64,000 nt of DNA, from positions 12,639,501 to 12,703,500 of the forward strand of contig NZ_CP012673.1 of the NCBI RefSeq assembly GCF_002950945.1, read 5' to 3'. This document shows, in pieces, positions 27,883 to 35,694 of the stretch. This DNA is from Sorangium cellulosum. Lineage in GTDB: Bacteria; Myxococcota_A; Polyangia; Polyangiales; Polyangiaceae. The position numbers were made by a program, and so were the translations under genes. Position 1 is the first letter of the stretch; the number at the start of each line of letters is the position of its first letter. The notes under the pieces are model-generated. The model ran no database searches and was not told the DNA's origin. It saw only the letters and a list, made by a program, of their open reading frames with translations.

Positions 27883-28938
27883 ATGCGACGTTACACGATT
27901 CTCGCTTCTGGTTGGATGTTGGCCCTGGTCGGTGCGGGTTGCGCCGAGATCCCGGAGACCGTCTCCTCGGAGACGCCGGACAAGGTGTGGTGCTCGGTCA
28001 GGAAGACGGAATGCGCGGTGTGGCTCAAGGACGCGGACGGCAAGACCACGAGCGACTCCGGCCCTCGCAACCGGCCTCCCGTGCCCGACGCCGGAGAGGA
28101 TCTCGTGGTGGCGGCGGCGCCGGGCACCTGCGAGGCGACGGTGACGCTCGACGGCCGCGTGAGCGACCCGGACGACAACGTGCGCATGGTCGCGTGGTCG
28201 AGCGAGGCCGCGAGCCTCGGGAAGGCGCTGAGCGTCCAGGCGACGCTCCCGGTCGGCGAGCACGTCCTGAAGCTCCGCGCGTTCGATTTGAGCGGCGCGT
28301 ACACGTACGACGACGTGACGGTGACCGTCACCGGCGAGGCGCTGCCGGAGTTCGTGTCACCCGCCCCATCGGTCGACGTGTCGCGTTGCGCCCCGGGCAC
28401 GGCCGCGGTGACGCTGGATGTCCCGGAGGCGTCGGATCCCTGCAGCGGCGGCGCCGCCGTCGTGACAGGGCGGGTGATCCTCGTGAACGGCGAGCCGGCC
28501 GATATCCCGGTGGTGGATGGGCGTGCGACGCTGCCGCCGGGCACGAGCACCGTCGAGTGGACCGCGACGAACGGCAGCGGCTCCGCGACCTTCCGGCAGG
28601 AGGTGCACGTCGGCGCGGAGCCGACGCTGTTCGCGACCGGCGCGCTGAAGATCGGCCATGAGGTCCAGCTGACGGCGGAGGGCGGCCAGCTCGGGAGCGC
28701 GATGAACGTGGGCAACGAGCCCACGATCCTCGAGAACAGGCCGGCGCCGCTCTTCCTCGGCTCCCTCGGTGCGCAGGTCACGATCGTCGACGACTTCTGG
28801 GGCGTCATCGTGCTGCCGAACGGCACGCTCCGGCTCCACAACCAGAGCATGGGCTCGAGCCGCGGCCGCTTCTACGCCAGGGCGATCGACGTGCAGCCGA
28901 ACGCCCGCGTCGAGCACGACGACGTGTTCTGCCGGTGA
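27883..28938 (+). CDS. Lipoprotein with PKD/HYR-like beta domains
   Basis: The protein has 351 residues. An AGGAAAGAGG ribosome site precedes ATG 27883. The signal peptide ends in LVGAGC, a good lipobox. Residues about 65-155 form a PKD-like domain (RPPVPDAGEDLVV, TVTLDGRVSDPDDNVRMVAW, VGEHVLKLRAFDLSGAYTYD). Residues about 155-245 form an HYR-like domain (ASDPC, LPPGTSTVEWTATNGSGS). The last 100 residues are beta-rich and unassigned. Such modules mediate surface binding. It is likely outer-membrane-associated or secreted. Confidence 0.75.
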   Translation: MRRYTILASGWMLALVGAGCAEIPETVSSETPDKVWCSVRKTECAVWLKDADGKTTSDSGPRNRPPVPDAGEDLVVAAAPGTCEATVTLDGRVSDPDDNVRMVAWSSEAASLGKALSVQATLPVGEHVLKLRAFDLSGAYTYDDVTVTVTGEALPEFVSPAPSVDVSRCAPGTAAVTLDVPEASDPCSGGAAVVTGRVILVNGEPADIPVVDGRATLPPGTSTVEWTATNGSGSATFRQEVHVGAEPTLFATGALKIGHEVQLTAEGGQLGSAMNVGNEPTILENRPAPLFLGSLGAQVTIVDDFWGVIVLPNGTLRLHNQSMGSSRGRFYARAIDVQPNARVEHDDVFCR

Positions 28939-29077
28939 GCCGTGACGCGGCGGACGTGAGCGAGCGCTGCGAGGAGCCGCGCTGAGAAGCGGCGCGCACG
29001 CGCTGCACGACGAGGCGGCGCCGGGGATCGAGCCCCGGCGCTGCCCTCGTTTTTGGGTCGCCATGGCGGGCGCACGG

Positions 29078-29150
29078 CAGACGTCTGGCTGGCGGAGCCG
29101 GAGCGCTCGCGTGGCCAGACGTCTGGCTGTTCATGGCCCGACGTCTGGCG
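29078..29150. repeat. Three copies of an AGACGTCTGGC motif
   Basis: CAGACGTCTGGCT occurs at 29078-29090 and 29116-29128, and the near copy CCGACGTCTGGCG at 29138-29150. AGACGTCT is itself a palindrome. The motif lies between two converging genes, so a terminator-zone repeat is as likely as a regulatory site. Confidence 0.6.
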
Positions 29151-29192
29151 CTCGTGCGCTGCCCCTGATCCGCGGCCCCGCGAGGGCGCCGC

Positions 29193-30020
29193 TCAGCGGA
29201 CGATGGCCGCGCAGCACCCCTCGATGCAGGCGTAGCCGGTAGGGCACACGGCCGCAGCGCCGTCACCGCAGGCCGCCACACACGTCCCGACGGACGACCC
29301 GCCGCCGGTCCCGCTCGGGTCGCCGCCGCCGTCGTCGCCGCCGCCATCGTCGCCGCCGCTGCCGCTGTCGCCGCCGTCGTGTGCGCCGCAGCCGCCCGCG
29401 CCGCCGTCCGGGTCCCCGGCGCCGCCCGTGCCGCCGTCCGGGTCCCCCCAGGAGCCGCCGCCCGTGCCGCCCGGATCCCCGGAGCTGCTGCCGGGGCCGT
29501 CCTTGCAGTGGCCGGGGCCGAGGTTGCCTTGGTTGAACTGCGCGAGCTTGTCCCCCAGCGCGCTCGCCTCGCCGGCCGCGCGGCCCCCTCCCCTGACGCC
29601 GTACGGGAGCCGGCCGTCGGCGTCCTTGTTGGCGACCATCCACGCTTCGGCCTGCGCGAGCGCCCCGCCCAGGTCCGCGTCGCTCGCGCCGCTCTCCACG
29701 TTGAGCAGCGCCGCGATCAGCTGGTGGCCGAGGATCAGGCTCTTGTCACCGCTCGGCGCCGTCCGGAAGATCTCGAGCAGCTCCTCCTGCGAGTACTCGA
29801 CCCCGCCGATGACGAGCGACGACGTCGGCCAGCTCTCCTCGTGGTTCTTCCAGTAGCCCTGGGTGAGCGTGCAGCCGTCGCCCTCGGACGACCCCGGAGG
29901 CACGACGACCACGTTGCCGTGCCCTTCCCCATACCGATCCGCGTCGGTGCTCCCACAGGCGACGAGCGCACATCCAACGAGCGACAGGCACCCCGCAAGC
30001 ATCATCCGGCCAAGCGACAT
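29193..30020 (-). CDS. Lipoprotein with TQGYWKNH domain
   Basis: The protein has 275 residues, and the ATG is preceded by AAGGAGG, a perfect Shine-Dalgarno site. The signal peptide ends LVGCALVAC, a lipobox. Residues about 45-165 contain GCTLTQGYWKNHEESWP followed by SQEELLEIFRTAP and LGHQLIAALLN. This conserved module occurs in secreted bacterial proteins, but its function is not established. A Gly/Asp/Ser-rich linker follows, and the end is a Cys-rich segment (GTCVAACGDG, CPTGYACIEGCC) that could form disulfides. Probably cell-surface. Confidence 0.72.
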   Translation of the reverse strand: MSLGRMMLAGCLSLVGCALVACGSTDADRYGEGHGNVVVVPPGSSEGDGCTLTQGYWKNHEESWPTSSLVIGGVEYSQEELLEIFRTAPSGDKSLILGHQLIAALLNVESGASDADLGGALAQAEAWMVANKDADGRLPYGVRGGGRAAGEASALGDKLAQFNQGNLGPGHCKDGPGSSSGDPGGTGGGSWGDPDGGTGGAGDPDGGAGGCGAHDGGDSGSGGDDGGGDDGGGDPSGTGGGSSVGTCVAACGDGAAAVCPTGYACIEGCCAAIVR

Positions 30021-30255
30021 GACTCCTCCTTAAGTGGCTCATGGCGCGACGCCCGCCGCTCGCGACGGGCGAGCCGTCGGCGACAGTTCATGGCGAGCCG
30101 CGCTTCCGGTCCTTCAGTGCCGACCTGCGCCCGGCGCGGCTCATGTTTTTCAGGGGTCGACTCGCTCCCGAAACAGTCTTTCTCGGCTGAATTTTTCGCC
30201 TGTCATGGCATGAGCCAGCGCCGGACTCGCCGCTGCGCCCGCTGCGCCGCCGGCC

Positions 30256-31653
30256 TCACTTCAGCCCGTGGCGATCCATCTTGTTCAGCAGCCCCTGGCG
30301 CGACAGCCCGAGCCGCGCCGCGGCCTGGCTCCGGTTGCCCTGCGTCGCCCGGAGCGCGGCGGCGATCTCCCGCCGCTCCAGCGCCGCGATCTTCTCCTCC
30401 AGCGTCGCCCCCTCGGCCGCCTCCTCGCTCGCCGCGGCCGCGCCCGCAGCCGCCGGCGCGCCGCCGCGTCGCGCCGGGGAGAGGTCCTCCTCGAGGATCT
30501 CCCCCCGGCCCCCGGCCATCACCAGCGCGCGCTGCATCTCGTGCCGGAGCTCGCGCAGGTTGCCGGGCCAGTCGCACGCCTCGAGCCGGCGCATCGCGGA
30601 CGGCGAGATCGTCGTCACGGGCGAGCGCGGCACGAGCGCCCGCGAGACGTTCAGGAAGTGCTGCGCGAGCAGCGGCAGGTCGCCCACCCGGTCCGCGAGC
30701 CGCGGCAGCGCGACCTCGATGCCCCGCACGCGCCAGTAGAGGTCGTCCCGGAAGGTCCTGTCCGCGATCATCACCTCGAGCGGCCGGTGCGTCGCCGACA
30801 CGATGCGCACGTCCACGGTCATCGGGCGCGCCGCGCCGACCGGGAGGATCTCGCCCGTCTCGAGCACCCGCAGGAGCTTCACCTGCAGCGCCGGGTCCAT
30901 GTCGCCGAGCTCGTCGAGGAAGAGCGTGCCCCCGTCGGCCTCGGCGAACAGGCCCGGAGCGTCCTTGATCGCGCTCGTGAACGCGCCTTTCTTGTGGCCG
31001 AACAGCGTCGACTCCAGGAGCGTCGGCGCGAGCGCGCCGCAGTTGACCGCGATGAAGGGCCTGTCCTTCCGGCGGCTCCGCGCGTGCAGGTAACGGGCGA
31101 AGATCTCCTTGCCGGTCCCCGACTCCCCCGTGATGAGCACCGGCACGTCCGTCGGCGCCGCGCGCTCGCACAGGGTCTTCGCCTCCAGGAAGGCCGGCGA
31201 CTGCCCGAGCAGCGCCGAGGCGTCGCCCTCACGGGCGGTGAGCGATCGCTCGAGCTCCGCCACCCGATCTTCGAGCGCGAGCCGCGCCGCCGCGCGCGCG
31301 ATCACGGCGAGCAGCACGTCCGGGTCGACGGGCTTGGCCAGGAAGTCGTAGGCGCCGCGCTGGACGAGGCGCAGGGCGAGCGGGGTCTCGCCCGCGCCCG
31401 AGACGACGATCACCTTGGCCGCGGGCCGCTCGGCGAGGATCTTCTCCGCGAGCGCGGCGCCCTCCTCGGGTCGCCCCGACGGCGGCAACATCAGGTCGAG
31501 CACGACGAGGCGCGCGCTCGACCGGCGGAGCTCCGCGAGCGCCTTGGGGGCGGCCCCCGCCTCGGCGACGGCGTACCCCTCCTGCGCGAGGAGCTCGCGG
31601 TAGGCGTCGCGGAACCCCGGGTCGTCGTCGATGAGCAGGACAGCCTCGGTCAC
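30256..31653 (-). CDS. NtrC-family sigma54-dependent response regulator
   Basis: The protein has 465 residues, with a GTG start at 31653. Residues 1-125 are a receiver domain (VLLIDDDPGFRDAY; the phospho-acceptor Asp is in VVLDLMLPPSG; the Lys in DFLAKPVDPD). Residues about 145-380 are the AAA+ domain with Walker A GESGTGKE, the sigma54-contact loop GAFTSA and Walker B GTLFLDELGDMDPA. The last 45 residues form a Fis-type helix-turn-helix (GNRSQAAARLGLSRQGLLNK). It activates sigma54 promoters after phosphorylation. The partner kinase gene is immediately upstream on the same strand. Confidence 0.95.
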   Translation of the reverse strand: MTEAVLLIDDDPGFRDAYRELLAQEGYAVAEAGAAPKALAELRRSSARLVVLDLMLPPSGRPEEGAALAEKILAERPAAKVIVVSGAGETPLALRLVQRGAYDFLAKPVDPDVLLAVIARAAARLALEDRVAELERSLTAREGDASALLGQSPAFLEAKTLCERAAPTDVPVLITGESGTGKEIFARYLHARSRRKDRPFIAVNCGALAPTLLESTLFGHKKGAFTSAIKDAPGLFAEADGGTLFLDELGDMDPALQVKLLRVLETGEILPVGAARPMTVDVRIVSATHRPLEVMIADRTFRDDLYWRVRGIEVALPRLADRVGDLPLLAQHFLNVSRALVPRSPVTTISPSAMRRLEACDWPGNLRELRHEMQRALVMAGGRGEILEEDLSPARRGGAPAAAGAAAASEEAAEGATLEEKIAALERREIAAALRATQGNRSQAAARLGLSRQGLLNKMDRHGLK

Positions 31654-31778
31654 GGTTGACCCTACCGTGCGGACCGGGCCCGGATCCAGGCCTGTCCGGC
31701 GCGCGCCTGCGCTCCCTGCGTCCCCCGCGTCACCCCGCTCGCGTCACCCCGCTCTTGCCGCCCGCTCCGGCCACCGCG

Positions 31779-33368
31779 TCACCCCGCCTTCGCCGCCCGC
31801 TCCGGCCACCGCGCCACGAAGCGGGCGCCGCCTCCCGGGGCGCGCTCGTGCCGTAAGGCGCCGCCGTGCCGCTCCAGCCAGCGCGCCGCGACGGCCAGGC
31901 CGAGGCCGGTGCCCGGGTGCTTCGCGTCGCGCCCGCGGCCCGTCACGAACGGCTCGAACAGCCTCGCCTCGATCTCCTCCGGCACCCCGGGGCCGTTGTC
32001 CTCCACACACACGGTCACGAAGCCGTCGCCCCGCGCGGCGCCCGCGCGGATCCGCCCCTCGGCGCTCCCGTCGAGCGCGAGGGCCGCGTTCTGGAGGAGC
32101 GCCGTCGCGACGTCGAGGAACGCGCCGCGGTCGGCCTCGACGAAGATCGGGCCGCCGGGGGCGGCGGCGATCTCGATCGGCGGCGCGCCCTCGCCGACGA
32201 TCTGCCGGACCTGGGTCGCCGCGAGCCGGAGCGTGGCGAGCGCGTCGACCTCGCTCAGCTCGAGCGGCCTCGGGCGGCTGTAGCGGAGCAGGTCGTCGAG
32301 GAAACGCCTCGCCCGGTCGACCTGGGCGCGCAGCGAGGCCACGGTCTCGGGCTTCGCGCCCTGCCGCTCGAGCAGCTTCGTCTGCGCGGCGATGACGCCG
32401 AGCGGGTTGCGGATCTCGTGGGCGACGGCGCTCGCGAGCCGCCCGAGCTCGGCGAGGCGCTCGGCCTGATCGGCGCGCACCTCGACGCGCTCGATCTCCT
32501 CGGCGAGGTCGCGGACGCCGATGGGCCGGTCGAAGAGCCGGCGCCCGAGGTGCTCGACGACGAGCATGCGCAGCGGATCGGACGGGAGCGCGGCGAGGAA
32601 GACCACGAAGACGAGCCAGGGGAGCGAGGCGCCGGCGCCGGGCGCGAGCGCGGGCAGGACCTCGAAGAAGACGACGAGCCCGAACGACGAGAGCAGCGCC
32701 GTGAGGCCGGCGTAGGCGAGCCCCTGGGCGAAGACGCGGCGGGAGCGGCCCAGCTCGCCGATGAGCACGGCGTAGGCCACGAGCAGGATGGCGAGGAGCA
32801 GGACCGGCGCGCCGAGGAGCACGTCGCCGAGACCAAGCACACGGAGCACCACGACGAAGCCGCCGCCGAGCGTCGCGAGCACGCTGCCGAAAAAGAGCGC
32901 CGCGATGCGCCGCTGCTGGAGCCCACGGGCGGCGAGCGCCGAGCGCCCGAGGTGGACGCCGACCCCGATGGCGGACACGGCCATCACGACGGCGAGCGGG
33001 AAGAACAGAGGGCCCGGCGAGCGGGCGCCGGGGCCGTAGAGCAGGCGCGGGGAGACGACGCCGAGCAACGCGACCGCGGCGCTCACGGCGTAGGCGAGGG
33101 CGACAGGGCGGCGGGAGGCGCCGGCGACGTCGGCGTAGGCGTGGGCGAGGCCCGCGGCGACGATGATCCCGCTCGGGAGGACGTGCTCGGCGAGGGCGAG
33201 CGTGCCGTCGGTCTCGAGCAGGATGAGGCCTGTCACCCAGAAGGCGAGGAAGAAACAGAGGGCGACGAGGCCGCGGCCCACGTTGCGCCCGAGGCGCATG
33301 GCGGTGAACGCGACGGTCACGGCCACGGCCCAGAGCGGATAGTAGGCGAGGGCGACCAGGGGTCTCAC
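31779..33368 (-). CDS. Membrane-bound sensor histidine kinase
   Basis: The protein has 529 residues from GTG 33368; ATG 33299 is an alternative but would remove the first membrane helix. The first 290 residues hold about eight hydrophobic helices (LVALCFFLAFWVTGLILLE, VLLLAILLVAYAVLIGEL, LPWLVFVVFLAAL and others), resembling a 7TM-type sensory input. A coiled-coil leads to the H box AVAHEIRNPLGVIA, followed by the N box (ALLQNAALAL), G1 (EDNGPGVPEE), F (LFEPFVTGR) and G2 (GTGLGLAVAARWL). It should phosphorylate the NtrC-type regulator encoded 125 bp downstream. The stimulus is unknown; the membrane input suggests an envelope or lipophilic signal. Confidence 0.9.
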   Translation of the reverse strand: MRPLVALAYYPLWAVAVTVAFTAMRLGRNVGRGLVALCFFLAFWVTGLILLETDGTLALAEHVLPSGIIVAAGLAHAYADVAGASRRPVALAYAVSAAVALLGVVSPRLLYGPGARSPGPLFFPLAVVMAVSAIGVGVHLGRSALAARGLQQRRIAALFFGSVLATLGGGFVVVLRVLGLGDVLLGAPVLLLAILLVAYAVLIGELGRSRRVFAQGLAYAGLTALLSSFGLVVFFEVLPALAPGAGASLPWLVFVVFLAALPSDPLRMLVVEHLGRRLFDRPIGVRDLAEEIERVEVRADQAERLAELGRLASAVAHEIRNPLGVIAAQTKLLERQGAKPETVASLRAQVDRARRFLDDLLRYSRPRPLELSEVDALATLRLAATQVRQIVGEGAPPIEIAAAPGGPIFVEADRGAFLDVATALLQNAALALDGSAEGRIRAGAARGDGFVTVCVEDNGPGVPEEIEARLFEPFVTGRGRDAKHPGTGLGLAVAARWLERHGGALRHERAPGGGARFVARWPERAAKAG

Positions 33369-33608
33369 AGGGGGTCGGCGAGGGGCGCGGCGGGGTGGAG
33401 GGGGGCACGATAACGCCGGAGGCGGAGGGGGGCGAGCGGGAGGTGTCCACGGCGTGGACAGGGGATCGTCCACGAGGTGGGCGCGCGGGGGGCGAGAGAT
33501 TGCGCGAGGACGCGGAAGAGGGCGGCGGCGCGCGTCGAAGCCGCCGGCGCGCGTGGATCCGGGGCGTGGCACGAGGGGTGCTGAGAGGGGTTGTCGAGGA
33601 GACGAACC

Positions 33609-34019
33609 ATGGAAAGCACCTTCGAGGGCTACATCATCGCGGTGTACGGGGCTTATGCGGCCATCAGCATCGGGTTGACGATCTGGATCGCGCGTACGTT
33701 GTTCAAGAATGGAGCGGTGTTCCTGGAGGACGTGTTTGGAGACAACCCGAGGATGGCCGAGGCGGTGAACCGGCTGCTCGTGGTGGGGTTCTACCTGGTG
33801 AACCTGGGGTACGCGTCGCTCATCCTGAAGGCGGACGGCTCGACCACCGTGGCGGAGGGGATCGAGGTGCTGTCGTCGAAGCTGGGGCTGCTGCTGCTCT
33901 CGCTGGCGGTCATGCACTTCGGGAATCTGTATGTGTTTCACCGGATCCGGCGCCGCGCGAAGCTCGCGGTGCTGCCGCCGCCGGTCGCGCCGCAGATGAG
34001 GCTTGAGGCGCGCGCGTAG
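33609..34019 (+). CDS. Small integral membrane protein, three predicted helices
   Basis: The protein has 136 residues from ATG 33609, with a GAGGAGA site upstream. Hydrophobic segments are IIAVYGAYAAISIGLTIWI, LLVVGFYLVNLGYASLIL and LGLLLLSLAVMHFGNLYVF, and the C-terminus is basic. No family was assigned beyond a generic membrane protein. It lies 210 bp before the DCC-family gene on the same strand and diverges from the histidine kinase, so it could belong to either unit. Confidence 0.7.
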   Translation: MESTFEGYIIAVYGAYAAISIGLTIWIARTLFKNGAVFLEDVFGDNPRMAEAVNRLLVVGFYLVNLGYASLILKADGSTTVAEGIEVLSSKLGLLLLSLAVMHFGNLYVFHRIRRRAKLAVLPPPVAPQMRLEARA

Positions 34020-34100
34020 GGAGGCGGGGAATGGAGGGGTGAGGGAGGGGCGCAGGCGCGGGCGCGTGGGGGGAAGAGGGAGAGGGGTCCGCGCACGCGC

Positions 34101-34166
34101 ACGAGCACGAGCACGAGCACGAAAGAGGAGCACGAGAGACGGGAGACGGGAGACGGGAGACGGGAG
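34101..34166. repeat. Two adjacent microsatellites
   Basis: A hexamer ACGAGC/GAGCAC run (34101-34131) is followed by four to five copies of the heptamer GAGACGG (34136-34166). Both lie in the gap between the membrane-protein and DCC-family genes. Confidence 0.85.
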
Positions 34167-34228
34167 GTGGTCGCGAGATGCGTGACTGAGGCTATCGCGC
34201 TGTTGACCTATCCCCACGAGAGGAAGCC

Positions 34229-34645
34229 ATGATCAAGCGGATTATCGTACTCTATGATGCGGACTGCGCGCTGTGCGTTCGGTGCCGCCACTGGATGGAG
34301 CACCAGGCCGCCCTCGTCGAGATCGAGTTCATGGCCTCGGGGTCGGACGAGGCGGCGACACGCTTCGGGGCAGTGCCCTGGCTCGGACAGGACCTCGTGG
34401 TGGTCAGCGACCGCGGCGAGGTGTGGGCCGGCCCCGCGGCCTTCATCATCGCGCTCTGGGCCCTCGAGGGCTACCGCGAGTGGTCGTACTGGCTGAGCGG
34501 CGACACGCTCTCGAAGGTGGCAGAGCGCTTCTTCCACACGCTCTCGGGCAACAGGAAGTGGATCGCCGGCTGGTTCGGACACCCCTCCTGCGCGAGCGGC
34601 TCCTGCAAGCTGCCGGGCGCGGCGGCGGCAGGGCCTTATCGCTGA
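34229..34645 (+). CDS. DCC-family (DUF393) thiol-disulfide oxidoreductase-like protein
   Basis: The protein has 138 residues and a GAGAGGAAG ribosome site. The signature is VLYDADCALCVRCRHWM, the D-x-x-C-x-x-C motif of the DUF393/DCC family, with an extra Cys three residues later (Cys13, Cys16, Cys19). Later parts match the family: FGAVPWLGQDLVVV, GEVWAGPAAFIIALWAL. Two more Cys occur near the end (HPSCASGSCK). Members are predicted thiol-disulfide oxidoreductases of thioredoxin-like fold. The substrate is unknown. Confidence 0.85.
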   Translation: MIKRIIVLYDADCALCVRCRHWMEHQAALVEIEFMASGSDEAATRFGAVPWLGQDLVVVSDRGEVWAGPAAFIIALWALEGYREWSYWLSGDTLSKVAERFFHTLSGNRKWIAGWFGHPSCASGSCKLPGAAAAGPYR

Positions 34646-34730
34646 GGGAAGCGCGGCCGCGAGGGCCTCCGCGGGCACCCAGCCCAGTGCGCCTCGCCAC
34701 CCATGCGGACACCTCACCCGCGCAACGGGC

Positions 34731-35585
34731 TCACGATTCTCCGAGCACCTCGTCGAGCGTGCCGGCGGTGAGCAGGCGCCTCGCCCACGCGTGGAGCGTC
34801 TCTGCGTTCGCCGATGCGACCCGCACGAGCGCCGCCGCGGGCAGCTCCCCGAATCGCGCGCGCAGCAGATCGAGCAGCATCTCGCGCTGGCCCTCGCGCT
34901 GGCCCTCGCGCTGGCCCTCGCGCGCCGCGCGCTGCTTGATCGCCTCGATCTCCGGGTTGCCCTTCTGCTCGAGCGCCCGGGCGATCTCGACCTCCCCCGC
35001 CGCCATCTCGAGCAGCGCCCGCACCTTCAACGGCCGCACGAAGCACGGGTCGTCCAGCGCCCCGTCGAGGTCGAGCGGCTCGAACTCGCCCTTCGCCGCC
35101 GACCACTCCGCCACCTCGCCGCGCTTGACCAAGACGGCGAAGAAACGCCGGACGCCCCGCGCTAGCAGGTCCTCGGCCTTCTCGCGGACGTCCCGCATCG
35201 ACTGCTCGTTGACGATCTCGAACGAGAGCTCCTCCAGGTAACGCCGCCCCGTCTCCGGATCCGTCCCCTCACGGCGGATCGACAGGTCGGTCGCGAAGTT
35301 CGAGCCGCTCGATACCCGCGTCAGCAGATCGACCGAGGGGCGGTAACCCGCACGCACGTGCGGTCCGATCACCGCGTTGACCAGCGAGTGCGCGTCGCCG
35401 TGCGGCTCGAGCGCCGGCTGGGCGACCACCTTGCGGCCCCGGATCAGCTCGTCCCGCGTGAGCTCCGGCACGACGACGTGCTCGTCCACCGGCGGTGGCT
35501 CGGCAGGCGGGAAGCGCAGCGCGGCACCGCCGCCCCGGGCAGCCGGGGCCAGGAGGACCGGAGGGGGGCTGTTCTTCACGGCCAT
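34731..35585 (-). CDS. Putative PD-(D/E)XK endonuclease-like protein (Uma2-like)
   Basis: The protein has 284 residues, with the start taken at MAVKNSPPPVLL (35585). The core reads SSGSNFATDLSIRREG, then YLEELSFEIVNEQS and VREKAEDLLARGVRRFFAVLV, then EVAEWS. The Asp and Glu spacing and the KAxxLxxxGVRR helix fit the Uma2/PD-(D/E)XK nuclease-like fold that is expanded in myxobacteria. Near residue 225 is a charged tandem repeat REGQREGQREGQRE, coded by a 12-bp repeat. A similar charged repeat ends the Rpn-like protein at 17935. The biological role is unknown. Confidence 0.65.
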   Translation of the reverse strand: MAVKNSPPPVLLAPAARGGGAALRFPPAEPPPVDEHVVVPELTRDELIRGRKVVAQPALEPHGDAHSLVNAVIGPHVRAGYRPSVDLLTRVSSGSNFATDLSIRREGTDPETGRRYLEELSFEIVNEQSMRDVREKAEDLLARGVRRFFAVLVKRGEVAEWSAAKGEFEPLDLDGALDDPCFVRPLKVRALLEMAAGEVEIARALEQKGNPEIEAIKQRAAREGQREGQREGQREMLLDLLRARFGELPAAALVRVASANAETLHAWARRLLTAGTLDEVLGES

Positions 35586-35694
35586 GTCCACGAAGGTAGC
35601 AGAGACTCGGCGCGACGGGTGGGGCGCCCCTGACCCCCGCCCGTTTCGCCGACGCGACGCAGGCCCCTCGGCCCAGCGCCACCGACGCGACCGC

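Noticed and set aside
30203..31171. Minus-strand frame overlapping the NtrC regulator
   Set aside because: It is an out-of-phase frame within a regulator with complete receiver, AAA+ and Fis domains.
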